50,853 nucleotides of DNA from Saprospiraceae bacterium (GTDB taxonomy: Bacteria > Bacteroidota > Bacteroidia > Chitinophagales > Saprospiraceae). The notes below the pieces were generated by a model. It had not been told where the DNA came from and ran no database searches. It saw nothing but the letters and a program-made list of their open reading frames with translations. The stretch is taken from assembly GCA_024103005.1 (NCBI GenBank), contig JAGFJA010000044.1:1-50853 (forward strand). Reading direction: 5' to 3'. The position numbers were made by a program, and so were the translations under genes. Below are positions 41,757-50,704 of this stretch, one piece after another (position 1 is the first letter of the stretch; each line of letters begins with the position of its first letter).

Positions 41757-43823
41757 ATGAAACAGATTGTTATTCTCCTTGTTATCTCTTTAAACCTTTG
41801 CATATCTCCGGCTTCCGCCCAATGGACATTTACCAAAGGTCCTTACGGTTCTACACCTGTCACGGCACTGGTCGCATCCGGCACACAATTGATTTCATCC
41901 ACTACTTGTGGCAGCTATTATATCCGGGAGGGAAGCGATGTCTGGCAGAATACCGGGATAAAGACTTATTTCAATTTTTACGCGCTCAATGACAGTAAAC
42001 TATATGTCTGTGGTCAGATACCGGGTATCACTGAGCTTGACCTGTCGGAGCCGGAAAAGGAGCCTTCAATCATATCCTATGAAACTACGAAGATCGTCCT
42101 GACAGCCGGAGATAATCTTTTTCGGTTTACTGAATTTAGCGGATTCAGTGAGTCCGAAGATGGGGGTCTTTCTTGGAAGAAATACAATGATGGCCTGCCC
42201 CAGGTTCCCGGCATGCCTGCCGGTACGTATGACTTCACTTCGGGTGAGGTGGCAGGAGGCTTTATCCTTTGTGCAGCCAATAACCGAATCTATCGGAACA
42301 CTCTTACACCGGGGACTTGGAAGGTATCAGACACCGGTCTCCCCACGGGTGATATCAGGTTGATTAAGTATGTGGATGGAAAGCTATTTGCCGCTATAGA
42401 TCATACTTTATTCAGGAGTGATGACTTTGGCGAACATTGGATTGAAGTACAAAGTATGCCTGCGGGAATCAGTTGTGTGGCCACATTCCAGCAGACTTTG
42501 TATGTAGGCACGGATCAGGGCATTTATGTATCCAAGGATGATGGAGGTACCTGGGAGCCGCAGAATGACGGATTGGGAGATCTCCATATTACTGCCCTGA
42601 CGTTTTGGAAGGATTTGCCGGTTTGTGGAACCGCAGCCGGTGGTGTTAGAGTTTTGGATGGCGAAGTGTGGAAAATTCTTGGCAAAAACCTTAACTGTGA
42701 GGTGATTTCTGCTCTTACCTCATCAGGCAGCTTAGCCATCGCAGCTTCGTCGGATCATATATTTTCATTGCAACAAGATGACAGCTGGACGGCTTTATCC
42801 AATCCTGTCACGGATGGGCCGCAGTACATCAACCCTAAATATGGAAACGTTCATGTCAAAAATGACACCATCTTGGCTGGTTTTCAGTATTACCACAACA
42901 CCCAGCTATTCAATTCACTGCTTTATTCTACCGACCTTGGCAATACCTGGCACGGAGTGGGCAACTCGTCCCCGTTTCCTAACGGGCCATTGCATATAGG
43001 GTTGGATGGCAACCGAATATATGGCAACGATGGCACGTACTTCGCCTACTCGGATAATCTCGGCCTAACCTGGAAAAGCGCCGGATATCCCAATTGCACA
43101 GTTTCCGATGATTTCCTAATCGATAAGGGCAATGTCTTTATTCTTGATTGTGGTGAATCGAAAATATTGAAGTTTAACAATGATCCTAAATACCCAAAAT
43201 GGTTGCCTTCGGGATACGGCATTCCACAGCAGACCGGATTAACCACACTGTGCAAGACCGATGATGCACTCTATGCCTTTGGAGAAGAGGTCTATGTCAG
43301 CAACAATGGCGGCAGTAGCTGGTCAGTCAAGGGAAATCAGCTTCCACTTACCGAAATTCGTGATTGGGTAGCATATGGGGATGTGTTGATAGTGGCCGGG
43401 ATGGAAGGTATATTCTATACAAAAGATCAAGGCTACAGCTGGTCTTCTATGAATGAAGGCCTAACAGAGCATAGCGTTGTTGCTCTGGACATCCATCAGG
43501 ACTATCTGTATGCATCTATTGTCGGGCTGGGTGTAGCCAAATATCCTTTGTCCGAATTGTTAACTGCACATCCGGATATAACAGACTCCTACAACAAATT
43601 GATCTTATATCCTAACCCCGCCGGAGACTATATTATGATTAGCAATCCATCTGCAAAATCTGCTGTATATCTTGTAACCGATATGCATGGAAGGGTGGTG
43701 GCCACCGGCAAAGCAATAGACAAGGAAAGGGTGAATGTAAGCGGACTGCAATCCGGACTCTACACAGTATCCATCATTTCCGGAAATGATCTCAAAAGCG
43801 GCAAGTTGGTGATAGTCAGGTAA
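41757..43823 (+). CDS. Secreted BNR/Ycf48-like propeller protein with T9SS type A sorting domain
   Basis: 688 residues. Signal peptide MKQIVILLVISLNLCISPASAQ, then a beta-propeller built of repeats with the sialidase/BNR or Ycf48-like Asp-box pattern (SEDGGLSWKKYNDGLP, SDDFGEHWIEVQ, SKDDGGTWEPQNDGLG, SNNGGSSWSVKGNQLP, TKDQGYSWSSMNEGLT). The end (LILYPNPAGDYIMI, YLVTDMHGRVV, SGLYTVSIISGNDLKSGKLVIV) is a type A sorting domain. The catalytic residues of sialidase were not recognised, so a binding role is more likely. The start at 41757 is taken because the signal peptide begins there; 15 codons upstream are open but atypical. A bidirectional terminator follows. Confidence 0.88.
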   Translation: MKQIVILLVISLNLCISPASAQWTFTKGPYGSTPVTALVASGTQLISSTTCGSYYIREGSDVWQNTGIKTYFNFYALNDSKLYVCGQIPGITELDLSEPEKEPSIISYETTKIVLTAGDNLFRFTEFSGFSESEDGGLSWKKYNDGLPQVPGMPAGTYDFTSGEVAGGFILCAANNRIYRNTLTPGTWKVSDTGLPTGDIRLIKYVDGKLFAAIDHTLFRSDDFGEHWIEVQSMPAGISCVATFQQTLYVGTDQGIYVSKDDGGTWEPQNDGLGDLHITALTFWKDLPVCGTAAGGVRVLDGEVWKILGKNLNCEVISALTSSGSLAIAASSDHIFSLQQDDSWTALSNPVTDGPQYINPKYGNVHVKNDTILAGFQYYHNTQLFNSLLYSTDLGNTWHGVGNSSPFPNGPLHIGLDGNRIYGNDGTYFAYSDNLGLTWKSAGYPNCTVSDDFLIDKGNVFILDCGESKILKFNNDPKYPKWLPSGYGIPQQTGLTTLCKTDDALYAFGEEVYVSNNGGSSWSVKGNQLPLTEIRDWVAYGDVLIVAGMEGIFYTKDQGYSWSSMNEGLTEHSVVALDIHQDYLYASIVGLGVAKYPLSELLTAHPDITDSYNKLILYPNPAGDYIMISNPSAKSAVYLVTDMHGRVVATGKAIDKERVNVSGLQSGLYTVSIISGNDLKSGKLVIVR

Positions 43824-43842
43824 TCTCTAAGTCTGTGGGTAT

Positions 43843-43876
43843 AAAAAAGGTCATTTGATTGCAAATGACCTTTTTT
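43843..43876. terminator. Bidirectional terminator between the T9SS gene and serC
   Basis: Perfect stem GGTCATTTG/CAAATGACC with loop ATTG, extended by A6 on the left and T6 on the right. It works for both convergent genes and begins 20 bases after the first stop codon. Confidence 0.95.
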
Positions 43877-43881
43877 ATTTT

Positions 43882-44952
43882 CTATCCGTTTGTCTGCTCA
43901 AAATCTCGCATCAAGTCCACCAGAACCTGGATGCTCGATTGAGGCATTGCGTTGTAGATTGAAGCACGGAATCCGCCGACCGACCTATGCCCTTTGATAC
44001 CGGATATACCATTGGCCTTGGCGAGATTCATAAAAGCCTCTTCCTTGGAAGGATCTTCCATAACGAAGCATACATTCATTCTTGACCTGTCTTCCACGGC
44101 TGTCGTACCTTTAAACAGTGGGTTACGATCTATTTCGTCATAGAGAATCTTGGCCTTTGCCTCATTGATGTCTTCCATCGCTTTGACACCGCCCATCTTT
44201 TTGATCCAGCGCATTACCAGCATAGACACATATATCGGGAAGACCGGTGGCGTATTGTACATGGATCCATTGTCGATGTGTGTGCGGTAGTCAATCATCG
44301 TCGGTAGAGTACGATTGACATGGCCGAGCATATCCTTTCTGACCACGACCAGGGTAGTACCTGCCGCGCCCATATTTTTCTGTGCTCCGGCATAGATAAG
44401 GCCGAATTTTTCCAGAGGGAACTCCCGGCTGAATATATCAGAAGACATATCGCATACCAGAGGCATAGCTACATCAGGCCACCAATGCTGTTGGGTACCG
44501 TAAATTGTATTATTGCTGGTGATGTGCATATAACGCGCTTCCGGGTCAATGTTTAAATCCTTTGGGATAAAATTGAAATTAGCCTCGCGTGATGAGCCTG
44601 CAATAATGGGATTACCAAAAAATTTGGCTTCTTTTATTGCCCTGCTTGCCCACACGCCTGTCTCTAAATAAAGGGCTTTTTCTCCATCATTGAGGAGATT
44701 CATCGGCACCTGAAAAAATTGTGTACTGGCGCCACCTGTAAGGAAAACTACCTTATAATCATCACTCAGACCCATCAATTCATACACCAAGGCATGAGCC
44801 TCGTCCATGACATCCTGAAACGGCTTGGATCGATGTGAGATTTCAAGCAGACTCATGCCACCTCCGTTAAATTCGAGGATTGCTCTTGACGCTTCTTCAA
44901 ATACCTCTGCCGGCATGATGGATGGCCCGGCACTAAAATTGTGCATTTTCAT
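43882..44952 (-). CDS. serC: Phosphoserine aminotransferase
   Basis: PLP-dependent enzyme (class V aminotransferase) that converts 3-phosphohydroxypyruvate and glutamate to phosphoserine in serine synthesis, and serves pyridoxal phosphate synthesis in many bacteria. About 356 residues. HNFSAGPSIMP at the start, GGASTQFFQVPMNL, the PLP lysine in YAGAQKNMGAAG, and GIKGHRSVGGFRASIYNAM near the end are all family marks. I chose MKMHNFSAGP (44952) as start, with an AAGAAG stretch before it; an ATG 8 codons upstream (44976) is also possible. Single gene; no serA neighbour in the window. Confidence 0.96.
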   Translation of the reverse strand: MKMHNFSAGPSIMPAEVFEEASRAILEFNGGGMSLLEISHRSKPFQDVMDEAHALVYELMGLSDDYKVVFLTGGASTQFFQVPMNLLNDGEKALYLETGVWASRAIKEAKFFGNPIIAGSSREANFNFIPKDLNIDPEARYMHITSNNTIYGTQQHWWPDVAMPLVCDMSSDIFSREFPLEKFGLIYAGAQKNMGAAGTTLVVVRKDMLGHVNRTLPTMIDYRTHIDNGSMYNTPPVFPIYVSMLVMRWIKKMGGVKAMEDINEAKAKILYDEIDRNPLFKGTTAVEDRSRMNVCFVMEDPSKEEAFMNLAKANGISGIKGHRSVGGFRASIYNAMPQSSIQVLVDLMRDFEQTNG

Positions 44953-45131
44953 GGAATCTTCTTTTAAATTTTCCATAAAGTTATTGGTTTGCCCCCTAAT
45001 TTTAAAATTTAATCTAAAGTATTCTGATTTTGATTGATATCAGATAACATGTCAATAAGAGGAACAATATCAATAAACATTAAAATATTTAGGCAGGGAA
45101 GGAGTTTTGACAGATTCGGATTTAATGTTTT

Positions 45132-45860
45132 TTATTCACTTATAGTGTACTGACCGTCCGTAACAGGATATTGTATGGTGTACATCTGTCTATTGATGCG
45201 TTTTTGGCGTTTTTTAAGATAGGAAGAAGGCGCGATTGGGTTGTATTTAAGTGGATTGGGCAGAATGGCTGCCAGCATGGCCGCCTCGCTTTTATTGAGC
45301 TCGGATGCACTCTTATGATAATAATGCCTGGACGCTGCCTCAATCCCATAAATACCGTCACCGAACTCTATTACATTCAGATAGGTTTCGAGTATTCTAT
45401 CTTTTGACCAAAACAATTCTATCAAGACAGTGAAATATGCTTCCATCCCCTTGCGTAACCAGGTCCTTCCCGGCCATAAAAATACATTTTTGGCAGTCTG
45501 TTGAGTGATGGTACTGGCTCCGATTTTCTTTTTACTTACTTTATTGTGTTCCATCGCTTTCTCAATGGCCTTGAAATCAAAACCATTGTGTTCAAAAAAG
45601 TTCTGGTCCTCACTTGCTAACACAGCTATAACGGCATTCTTTGAGATTTTGTCCATCGATACCCAGTCCTTTTCTACCCTAAAGTCACGCTCTTTGTCAC
45701 CGAGCTGCTCGACACTTCGGATAACCATCAGAGGTGTGATCCATACCGGGACAAATCGCAAGGCAATCACAGATACAAAGCTCAGGCCTACAAAGGTAAA
45801 TACTGCTGTATATACCCATTTTTTGACCGGTAAATGCTTTATCTTTTCAATCATTTTCAC
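45132..45860 (-). CDS. mtgA: Monofunctional peptidoglycan glycosyltransferase
   Basis: GT51 enzyme that polymerises lipid II into glycan strands in the periplasm. 242 residues: one N-terminal membrane anchor (about 15-38), then the GT51 domain. The catalytic Glu lies in ASEDQNFFEHNGFDF, followed by GASTITQQTAKNVFLWPGR, RKGMEAYFTVLIE and ILETYLNVIEFGDGIYGIEAAS. No transpeptidase domain follows, hence the monofunctional type. A TACTTTG sequence at the end of the upstream region resembles a -7 element, one base short of consensus. The gene is a single unit; its upstream region contains a large AT-rich palindrome. Confidence 0.95.
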   Translation of the reverse strand: MKMIEKIKHLPVKKWVYTAVFTFVGLSFVSVIALRFVPVWITPLMVIRSVEQLGDKERDFRVEKDWVSMDKISKNAVIAVLASEDQNFFEHNGFDFKAIEKAMEHNKVSKKKIGASTITQQTAKNVFLWPGRTWLRKGMEAYFTVLIELFWSKDRILETYLNVIEFGDGIYGIEAASRHYYHKSASELNKSEAAMLAAILPNPLKYNPIAPSSYLKKRQKRINRQMYTIQYPVTDGQYTISE

Positions 45861-46195
45861 TTTACTGCTGTTTCAAAGTAGGGATGCAATTTTAATACCA
45901 TTTATACATATTAAATATATTTTTAATATGTATTATCAAATATTATTTGTGTTTAAGTCAATTTTCAGGATAACGACATCAAATTATTGATACTTTTTCG
46001 CAATATGTTGACATTGTCGTCGGGTAAAGTCATTTTTCCCGGAATTTCTCTTTGCATTCAATTCAAGGGAAAGCAGTTTAATGCTCTTTAAACCGCATTT
46101 CACACTGAAAGATTGGCTTTGGTAGTTGTTCTTAAGTTGATTTCCCCGATTCGGTTGGTAGTGGAACAATTTTGTAGTAAAAAAGGTGCAAAAAA
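45861..46195. other. Intergenic region upstream of mtgA
   Basis: No supported gene. Contains a perfect 12-bp inverted repeat, ATACATATTAAA (45904-45915) and TTTAATATGTAT (45922-45933), about 45 bases upstream of mtgA, which could be an operator or a hairpin. The remainder up to the rplS terminator shows nothing recognisable. Confidence 0.5.
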
Positions 46196-46226
46196 AAAAC
46201 TGCTTTCCGAACGAAAAGCAGTTTTT
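46191..46226 (-). terminator. Rho-independent terminator of rplS
   Basis: On the minus strand CTGCTTT and AAAGCAG form a stem with an 8-base loop, extended by A/T pairs and followed by a run of nine T. It lies about 20 bases after the rplS stop codon. Confidence 0.9.
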
Positions 46227-46244
46227 ATATCTCTTTGGAAGGGA

Positions 46245-46604
46245 TTAACCTTTGGCAAAAGAAGTTTTTTCCTTAATACGTGCAGCTTTTCCAACAAGGT
46301 TTCTCAGATAATACAATCGTGCTCTTCTGACACGACCTTTTTTAACTATTCTGATTCCTGCGATGCTTGGAGAAGAGATAGGGAAGATTCTTTCTACACC
46401 CACACCGTTGGAAATTTTTCTTACCGTAAACGATTTGGTAAGACCGTGACCTTTAATCTGAATCACGTCTCCGCGGAAAATCTGAATACGTTCCTTTGCC
46501 CCTTCAATGATTCTGTAACTTATCTCGACGTTATCTCCCGGAGCAAAATCGATGTTGTTGTTGCTCGCTAAAGTCTGTTCGTTGACAAATTTAATTGCAT
46601 CCAT
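46245..46604 (-). CDS. rplS: 50S ribosomal protein L19
   Basis: Large-subunit ribosomal protein near the interface with the small subunit. 119 residues, normal length. Typical segments are [50 protein letters not shown] and [10 protein letters not shown]. The start [10 protein letters not shown] (ATG 46604) was chosen: the longer frame (46643) would begin inside a TACCTTTG promoter element. Here rplS is a single-gene unit; trmD and rpsP, its partners in many bacteria, are absent on both sides, as is common in Bacteroidota. Confidence 0.96.
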   Translation of the reverse strand: MDAIKFVNEQTLASNNNIDFAPGDNVEISYRIIEGAKERIQIFRGDVIQIKGHGLTKSFTVRKISNGVGVERIFPISSPSIAGIRIVKKGRVRRARLYYLRNLVGKAARIKEKTSFAKG

Positions 46605-46642
46605 GACGCTATGTTTTATATGTTCTTTCTTGAAATGAGGCA

Positions 46643-46650
46643 CAAAGGTA
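46643..46650 (-). promoter_or_regulatory. -7 element of rplS
   Basis: TACCTTTG on the minus strand, 38 bases before the rplS ATG at 46604. A -33 TTTG was not found at the usual distance. Confidence 0.55.
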
Positions 46651-46758
46651 AGTAAACCTTATGAATTTACATACACTATCTTAAAAAAGTTTGATTTTTT
46701 TATTTGTATCCACGTTTTCAGCCTTTTTATCCGGTTAAACCGGCTTTTCCGGAATATT

Positions 46759-48987
46759 TTACCTTATTAGTGTCGCCTTACCCACCAGATTTTTTACGAC
46801 TCCGCGTGGACCTACCAGCCTTACCTTGACGCCATAAACACCATTGGGGAAGTAATTGCCGTTTTTATCCCTTCCATTCCAGCCCTGATTAAAGTTATCC
46901 GTCCTGAAAACCTCTTCTCCATAGCGATCATATACGCTCATCCTATATTCTTTTATCCCGAAACCGTTACCCACCGGTCTAAACTCTTCATTATCGCCTG
47001 AGGATGCAGGAAGAAAGGCATTGGGCATAAAGATGGTATTGATGGGGATGACGTCTATCCTGTATTCCAGCGTATCCTTGCATCCGAATTGATTGCTGAC
47101 AACCTGACGGACAGTCACCCATCCGGTATCTCGGAAGACATAATCCGGATTAGCTCCGGTCAGGCTATCGATGTCGCCTATATAATAGGTCCAGGTTATG
47201 GCATCTGTGCTTTTATCCGAAAAATGTACGTTGGGTTGAATATTGGACAGATCCTTGGGCATATAGTCAAAGCCTGCTTCCGGGACATCATAGATTCTGA
47301 CTGCCTTAGGAAAGAATCCGTCATATTCACACCCCACCTGATCTACCACATGTACGGTAATATCGTAATCTCCGGTCCCGGGATAAAAATGGGTTGGTTC
47401 GGCAGCCACACTTGTGCTGTCATCGCCAAAGTTCCAGTTATATAGATAGGTTGCGTCCAGATCCGGATGCAGTTTGGGGAATTTAATCAAGGCCGGAACG
47501 CAGCCCTTTATTTGATCCAGTTTCAATATTTTATCAGGAACCGGGAAATAAGCCACCGTTTTTATCAAGCTATCAACACATTGATTGGTATCCCTGATGT
47601 ATAACTTTACCTGGTAATTGTCTGAACCCGGAAAGGTGTAATTTTCCAGAGAATCTTTCCCGAATTCCACACCATCCGCCGACCATGTCAAATCAAGGAT
47701 TAAGCCTACGTCACTACTTGCCAGGCTGACAAAACTCACACCTTCAGCCTTACAGGTGTCATAATGATAGGTGAAATCTGAAGTAAGCCCCGGAAATTTT
47801 GTAAACTTAAACGTGGCTGTATCGCTGCATTGCAAGCCCTTATTTAATATCATATATCCCGAATAGTCGCCATAGCTAAGATTACTGATATCCAGGTCTT
47901 TAGTTGTGATTATCGTATCTTGAGTATTATTATGATTGATTTCCCACGTATAATCAAAGATGGAGGCTTCCAGAGTACTTGTATTGGAAATTTTAAGGAT
48001 GTCATCACCGCAGGCAGTAAATTGTACATCCTTTCCCTTATTCTTATTGACATCCAGTTCTGCCCTAACTGTCTTCTCGCAGTCGGCCACATTAAACTGG
48101 AAGTCGCGTATGGACGAGCTGAGTAATTGACCATTGCGGTATTCATCCACCCGGATTCCGACGACAAACTGCCCTACAATATTCGGTGTTCCGGTCAATT
48201 GTCCGGTTTGGGAGTTAATGGTCACTCTGGGCGAACCGCCCATTGGATTTTGTCCGGTGAATGGCGGGCGATAAACCACGCTATCATAGGGAGGGAGGCA
48301 GTCCGGTTGAGGTGCTACCTGTTCGCAGTTTTGAAAGGTATTCCCCAGTCCTCCTCCATGCAGAGGCGACACCATATAATAGGCGAGACTGTCGCCATCT
48401 TTGTCCTCTGCCGAATGGTCGAAAATTAGCTTAAATCCACCACAAATAGCAATGGGTGGAATGGTTTTGAAGGTGGGACTGGAGTTTTTAAGTTTTTGTG
48501 CCAGGGGCGTAATTTCCGTATAGTACGTCGCTCCGTATTCTCCGGGATTGATAATGTTGAAGATGGACACATTTCGGCAACACCTCTGATAGATGATGTA
48601 ATAGCTTCTTACGGTATCGATGGGCAGGTCAATGGTAGCTGAGTACACACCCTCCTGGACGCAAACATCCGGTGGTTTGGCAATACAGGGATTGCTGAAC
48701 AGGTTGGTCAGGTTGGTGACAGTAGGATTGCCCATTCGGAAATTTTGTCGATAGTAAGTGCCGTCTGATGTTGCAATAGATAGCTCTGCCGGACGGTCAA
48801 ATCCACCATTGGTCGGGTCGCCGCAATCTCTGAAGATGCGGAGAGTGATCCGGTAGCGGTTCATATTATTTGAGGTGGACAAATATTCGTAGTTGATATA
48901 TCCGCCGATAATATGTTTGGCTTGTAAAGGTGAGGTAAAAATCGAAGTCAGAATAAACACAACTGTGACTATCCAACTATTTCTCAT
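46759..48987 (-). CDS. Secreted PKD-domain protein with T9SS type B (gliding-motility type) C-terminal domain
   Basis: 742 residues, signal peptide about 1-23 (MRNSWIVTVVFILTSIFTSP, then LQA). The first 300 residues (KHIIGGYINYEYLS, RITLRIFRDCGDPTNGG, YYIIYQRCCRNVSI) match the start of large gliding-associated surface proteins of Bacteroidota. PKD-like domains follow, clearest at LYNWNFGDDSTSVAAEPTHFY (about 515-560). The end (IFMPNAFLPASSGDNEEFRP, MSVYDRYGEEVFRTDNFNQG, NGNYFPNGVYGVKVRL) is the CHU_C/type B sorting domain. The protein should be exported by T9SS and may serve adhesion or gliding. Single gene; the divergent lipoprotein gene starts 327 bases away. Confidence 0.9.
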   Translation of the reverse strand: MRNSWIVTVVFILTSIFTSPLQAKHIIGGYINYEYLSTSNNMNRYRITLRIFRDCGDPTNGGFDRPAELSIATSDGTYYRQNFRMGNPTVTNLTNLFSNPCIAKPPDVCVQEGVYSATIDLPIDTVRSYYIIYQRCCRNVSIFNIINPGEYGATYYTEITPLAQKLKNSSPTFKTIPPIAICGGFKLIFDHSAEDKDGDSLAYYMVSPLHGGGLGNTFQNCEQVAPQPDCLPPYDSVVYRPPFTGQNPMGGSPRVTINSQTGQLTGTPNIVGQFVVGIRVDEYRNGQLLSSSIRDFQFNVADCEKTVRAELDVNKNKGKDVQFTACGDDILKISNTSTLEASIFDYTWEINHNNTQDTIITTKDLDISNLSYGDYSGYMILNKGLQCSDTATFKFTKFPGLTSDFTYHYDTCKAEGVSFVSLASSDVGLILDLTWSADGVEFGKDSLENYTFPGSDNYQVKLYIRDTNQCVDSLIKTVAYFPVPDKILKLDQIKGCVPALIKFPKLHPDLDATYLYNWNFGDDSTSVAAEPTHFYPGTGDYDITVHVVDQVGCEYDGFFPKAVRIYDVPEAGFDYMPKDLSNIQPNVHFSDKSTDAITWTYYIGDIDSLTGANPDYVFRDTGWVTVRQVVSNQFGCKDTLEYRIDVIPINTIFMPNAFLPASSGDNEEFRPVGNGFGIKEYRMSVYDRYGEEVFRTDNFNQGWNGRDKNGNYFPNGVYGVKVRLVGPRGVVKNLVGKATLIR

Positions 48988-49314
48988 ATTTTAATAAAAT
49001 AATGCATGAACTAATACTCGTTGATTATAGGAGATTAAAGTTTATAAAAGTCTGCAATTTAAGAATTGTTTTAATATTTATCACCTATGATAAAGAAATA
49101 TATAGAATGAAGTTTTTTGGCAATTTTAGTTTTGAAAATTCTATTGATGGCAAATAAAATGTGGAATACATGGTTGTTTAATCTTGTGGAACGAACTTAT
49201 TCTGACGATTTTGTAAGAATAAACATTTATATAAATTTGTAAAAATATTACTTTATAAGTATAAAATTGTATATTTGTGTCAAATATATCTATATAATAT
49301 TAAAAAATATGATT
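48988..49314. other. Divergent AT-rich promoter region
   Basis: No supported gene. TATATTTG (49270-49277) fits the -7 consensus for the rightward lipoprotein gene and would place the transcript start about 30 bases before the ATG at 49315. TTTG at 49236-49239 is 10 bases too far away to be its -33 box. Confidence 0.4.
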
Positions 49315-49956
49315 ATGAAAAATTATGTTTTGTTTTGTTTTGTTTTGTTTTGTTTTGTTTTGACATCTTGTAATAAAGATTCTAAATATTTTGTGAATAA
49401 TATTCCAAGTGGAATCAAAACAAATTCATCAAGTTTAGTTTCGGATGATTCTATAGATTATTATATGTATCCGATTTTCGATTATGTATTTTCTGATAAG
49501 ATTGACGCGGATACAATTACATTTTACTATAATTTAGAACTGCAAAATCAGGGTAATATTGATTCTAATTATTATCGAATGTTGATAAACCATATTGATT
49601 CCGGTACTTTAGGTATTATGCAAGAGGGTTTACATTATATTTATAGTACTTATGGTCAGGATACAGCTACGATTCGAAGACTTCTTGAATTATCTTACTC
49701 GAATTATAATAGTCAATTTGAAGTAAGGCTAGATCCATGTGCCGATTATAAAGATTGTATCAATGGAGCTAAGGCAAAAGCTGCCACTGACCAGTTTTTA
49801 ACTGTGATTGGCGGGATTTTTGCCACAGCTGCATCCGGACCTGCAGGCTTATGGGTATTTGTTTCAGGTACAGCCACTGTTATAGTACACTTTGAAATAG
49901 ATAAAGGACTTTGTTGTAACACTGCTGCTGTTCAGGCCGGGTGTTGTACTAAGTAA
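49315..49956 (+). CDS. Putative lipoprotein with repeat-encoded signal peptide
   Basis: 213 residues of unknown function. The signal peptide MKNYVLFCFVLFCFVLTSC ends in a lipobox (LTSC), so the mature protein should be lipid-anchored. Its hydrophobic core is encoded by (TTTTG)7. Residues 20-145 are acidic and Tyr-rich without a known domain. The last 70 residues are different: a Cys-containing CADYKDCINGAKAKAA, a hydrophobic Gly/Ala stretch (VIGGIFATAASGPAGLWVFV) and a Cys-rich end (LCCNTAAVQAGCCTK). The Gly/Ala and Cys-rich tail recalls bacteriocin-like peptides, but this is only a resemblance. The start could also be ATG 49309. A small membrane protein gene follows after 25 bases. Confidence 0.7.
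   Translation: MKNYVLFCFVLFCFVLTSCNKDSKYFVNNIPSGIKTNSSSLVSDDSIDYYMYPIFDYVFSDKIDADTITFYYNLELQNQGNIDSNYYRMLINHIDSGTLGIMQEGLHYIYSTYGQDTATIRRLLELSYSNYNSQFEVRLDPCADYKDCINGAKAKAATDQFLTVIGGIFATAASGPAGLWVFVSGTATVIVHFEIDKGLCCNTAAVQAGCCTK
49328..49362. repeat. Pentanucleotide tract (TTTTG)7 within the lipoprotein signal peptide
   Basis: Seven exact TTTTG units starting 13 bases into the coding sequence, with the frame now open. A gain or loss of one or two units shifts the frame; three units (15 bases) preserve it. This is a typical contingency locus layout. Confidence 0.95.
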
Positions 49957-49981
49957 TCAATAATTAAATTAATTAATAATC

Positions 49982-50245
49982 ATGTTTGGAAAAATTAAAA
50001 CTTCATCAGTTGTTATAATTGCCGCCATACTTTTTGCCCTTTGGAAATTTAGGCAAATAGCCCTACCTTATATAACAGGTAAGAGTTTCCCATGGCAAAT
50101 TATGGCAATTGGACTGCTAATAGGTATTTGTGGTGGCGTATTGTTATATATCAATGAGAAAAAAGAAAAGTATATCAAACATGCAGTGATAGGATTTATT
50201 CTCCTTGCATCAATTGGTGCCTTTGCATATATTTACTCGGTTTGA
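49982..50245 (+). CDS. Small membrane protein, three predicted helices
   Basis: 87 residues with three hydrophobic segments (about 8-25, 39-57 and 66-86) and short basic loops (NEKKEKYIKH). No known family was recognised. It lies 25 bases behind the lipoprotein gene, in the same direction, so both are probably on one transcript. Small polytopic proteins next to genes of toxin-like peptides are often immunity proteins, but there is no direct evidence for that here. Confidence 0.6.
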   Translation: MFGKIKTSSVVIIAAILFALWKFRQIALPYITGKSFPWQIMAIGLLIGICGGVLLYINEKKEKYIKHAVIGFILLASIGAFAYIYSV

Positions 50246-50704
50246 TTTTTGTTTGATGAATTATCGATTATTCCCTTAATTCGGGGGTATGTATATTTTC
50301 AACTCCAAAAAACGGACGCAAATTAAAGATATTGGGCCAAAGACAAAATTGGCACATGATAATTGGTTATTTTAGTAGTGGGTATGACGGAGAGTTGCCA
50401 AAATATAGAGAATGAAAATTACGTAGAACGTTCTTAGAAGCTTTGATGCCGGACGTTACTTTTTTGAGTGAGTCATGGCCGAATAAGGGTTAAGAGTTTC
50501 ACATATCATTGATTTTGTGTTTTTTATCAGGAAAAAGTAAATAATATCACATAGTAATCCAATGTGGGATTAATCCAAGGCAATTTTCCGATATATATGA
50601 TGTTCTTTCTTGGAGACTCCCTACAAAAGTGAACTCCATTCTCCTGAAACGCCCAATCTGCATAGAATTGCATCTACAAAAGCGCAACTTGAATCAAAAT
50701 ATGT
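50246..50704. other. Non-coding stretch near the right edge
   Basis: No convincing gene, RNA or repeat was found. Short frames here have no start context or family pattern. Confidence 0.4.

Noticed and set aside
46731-46743. CCGGTTAAACCGG as terminator of the PKD protein gene
   Set aside because: Short stem with a poor T-run on the minus strand (ATAAAAAGG); not enough to call.
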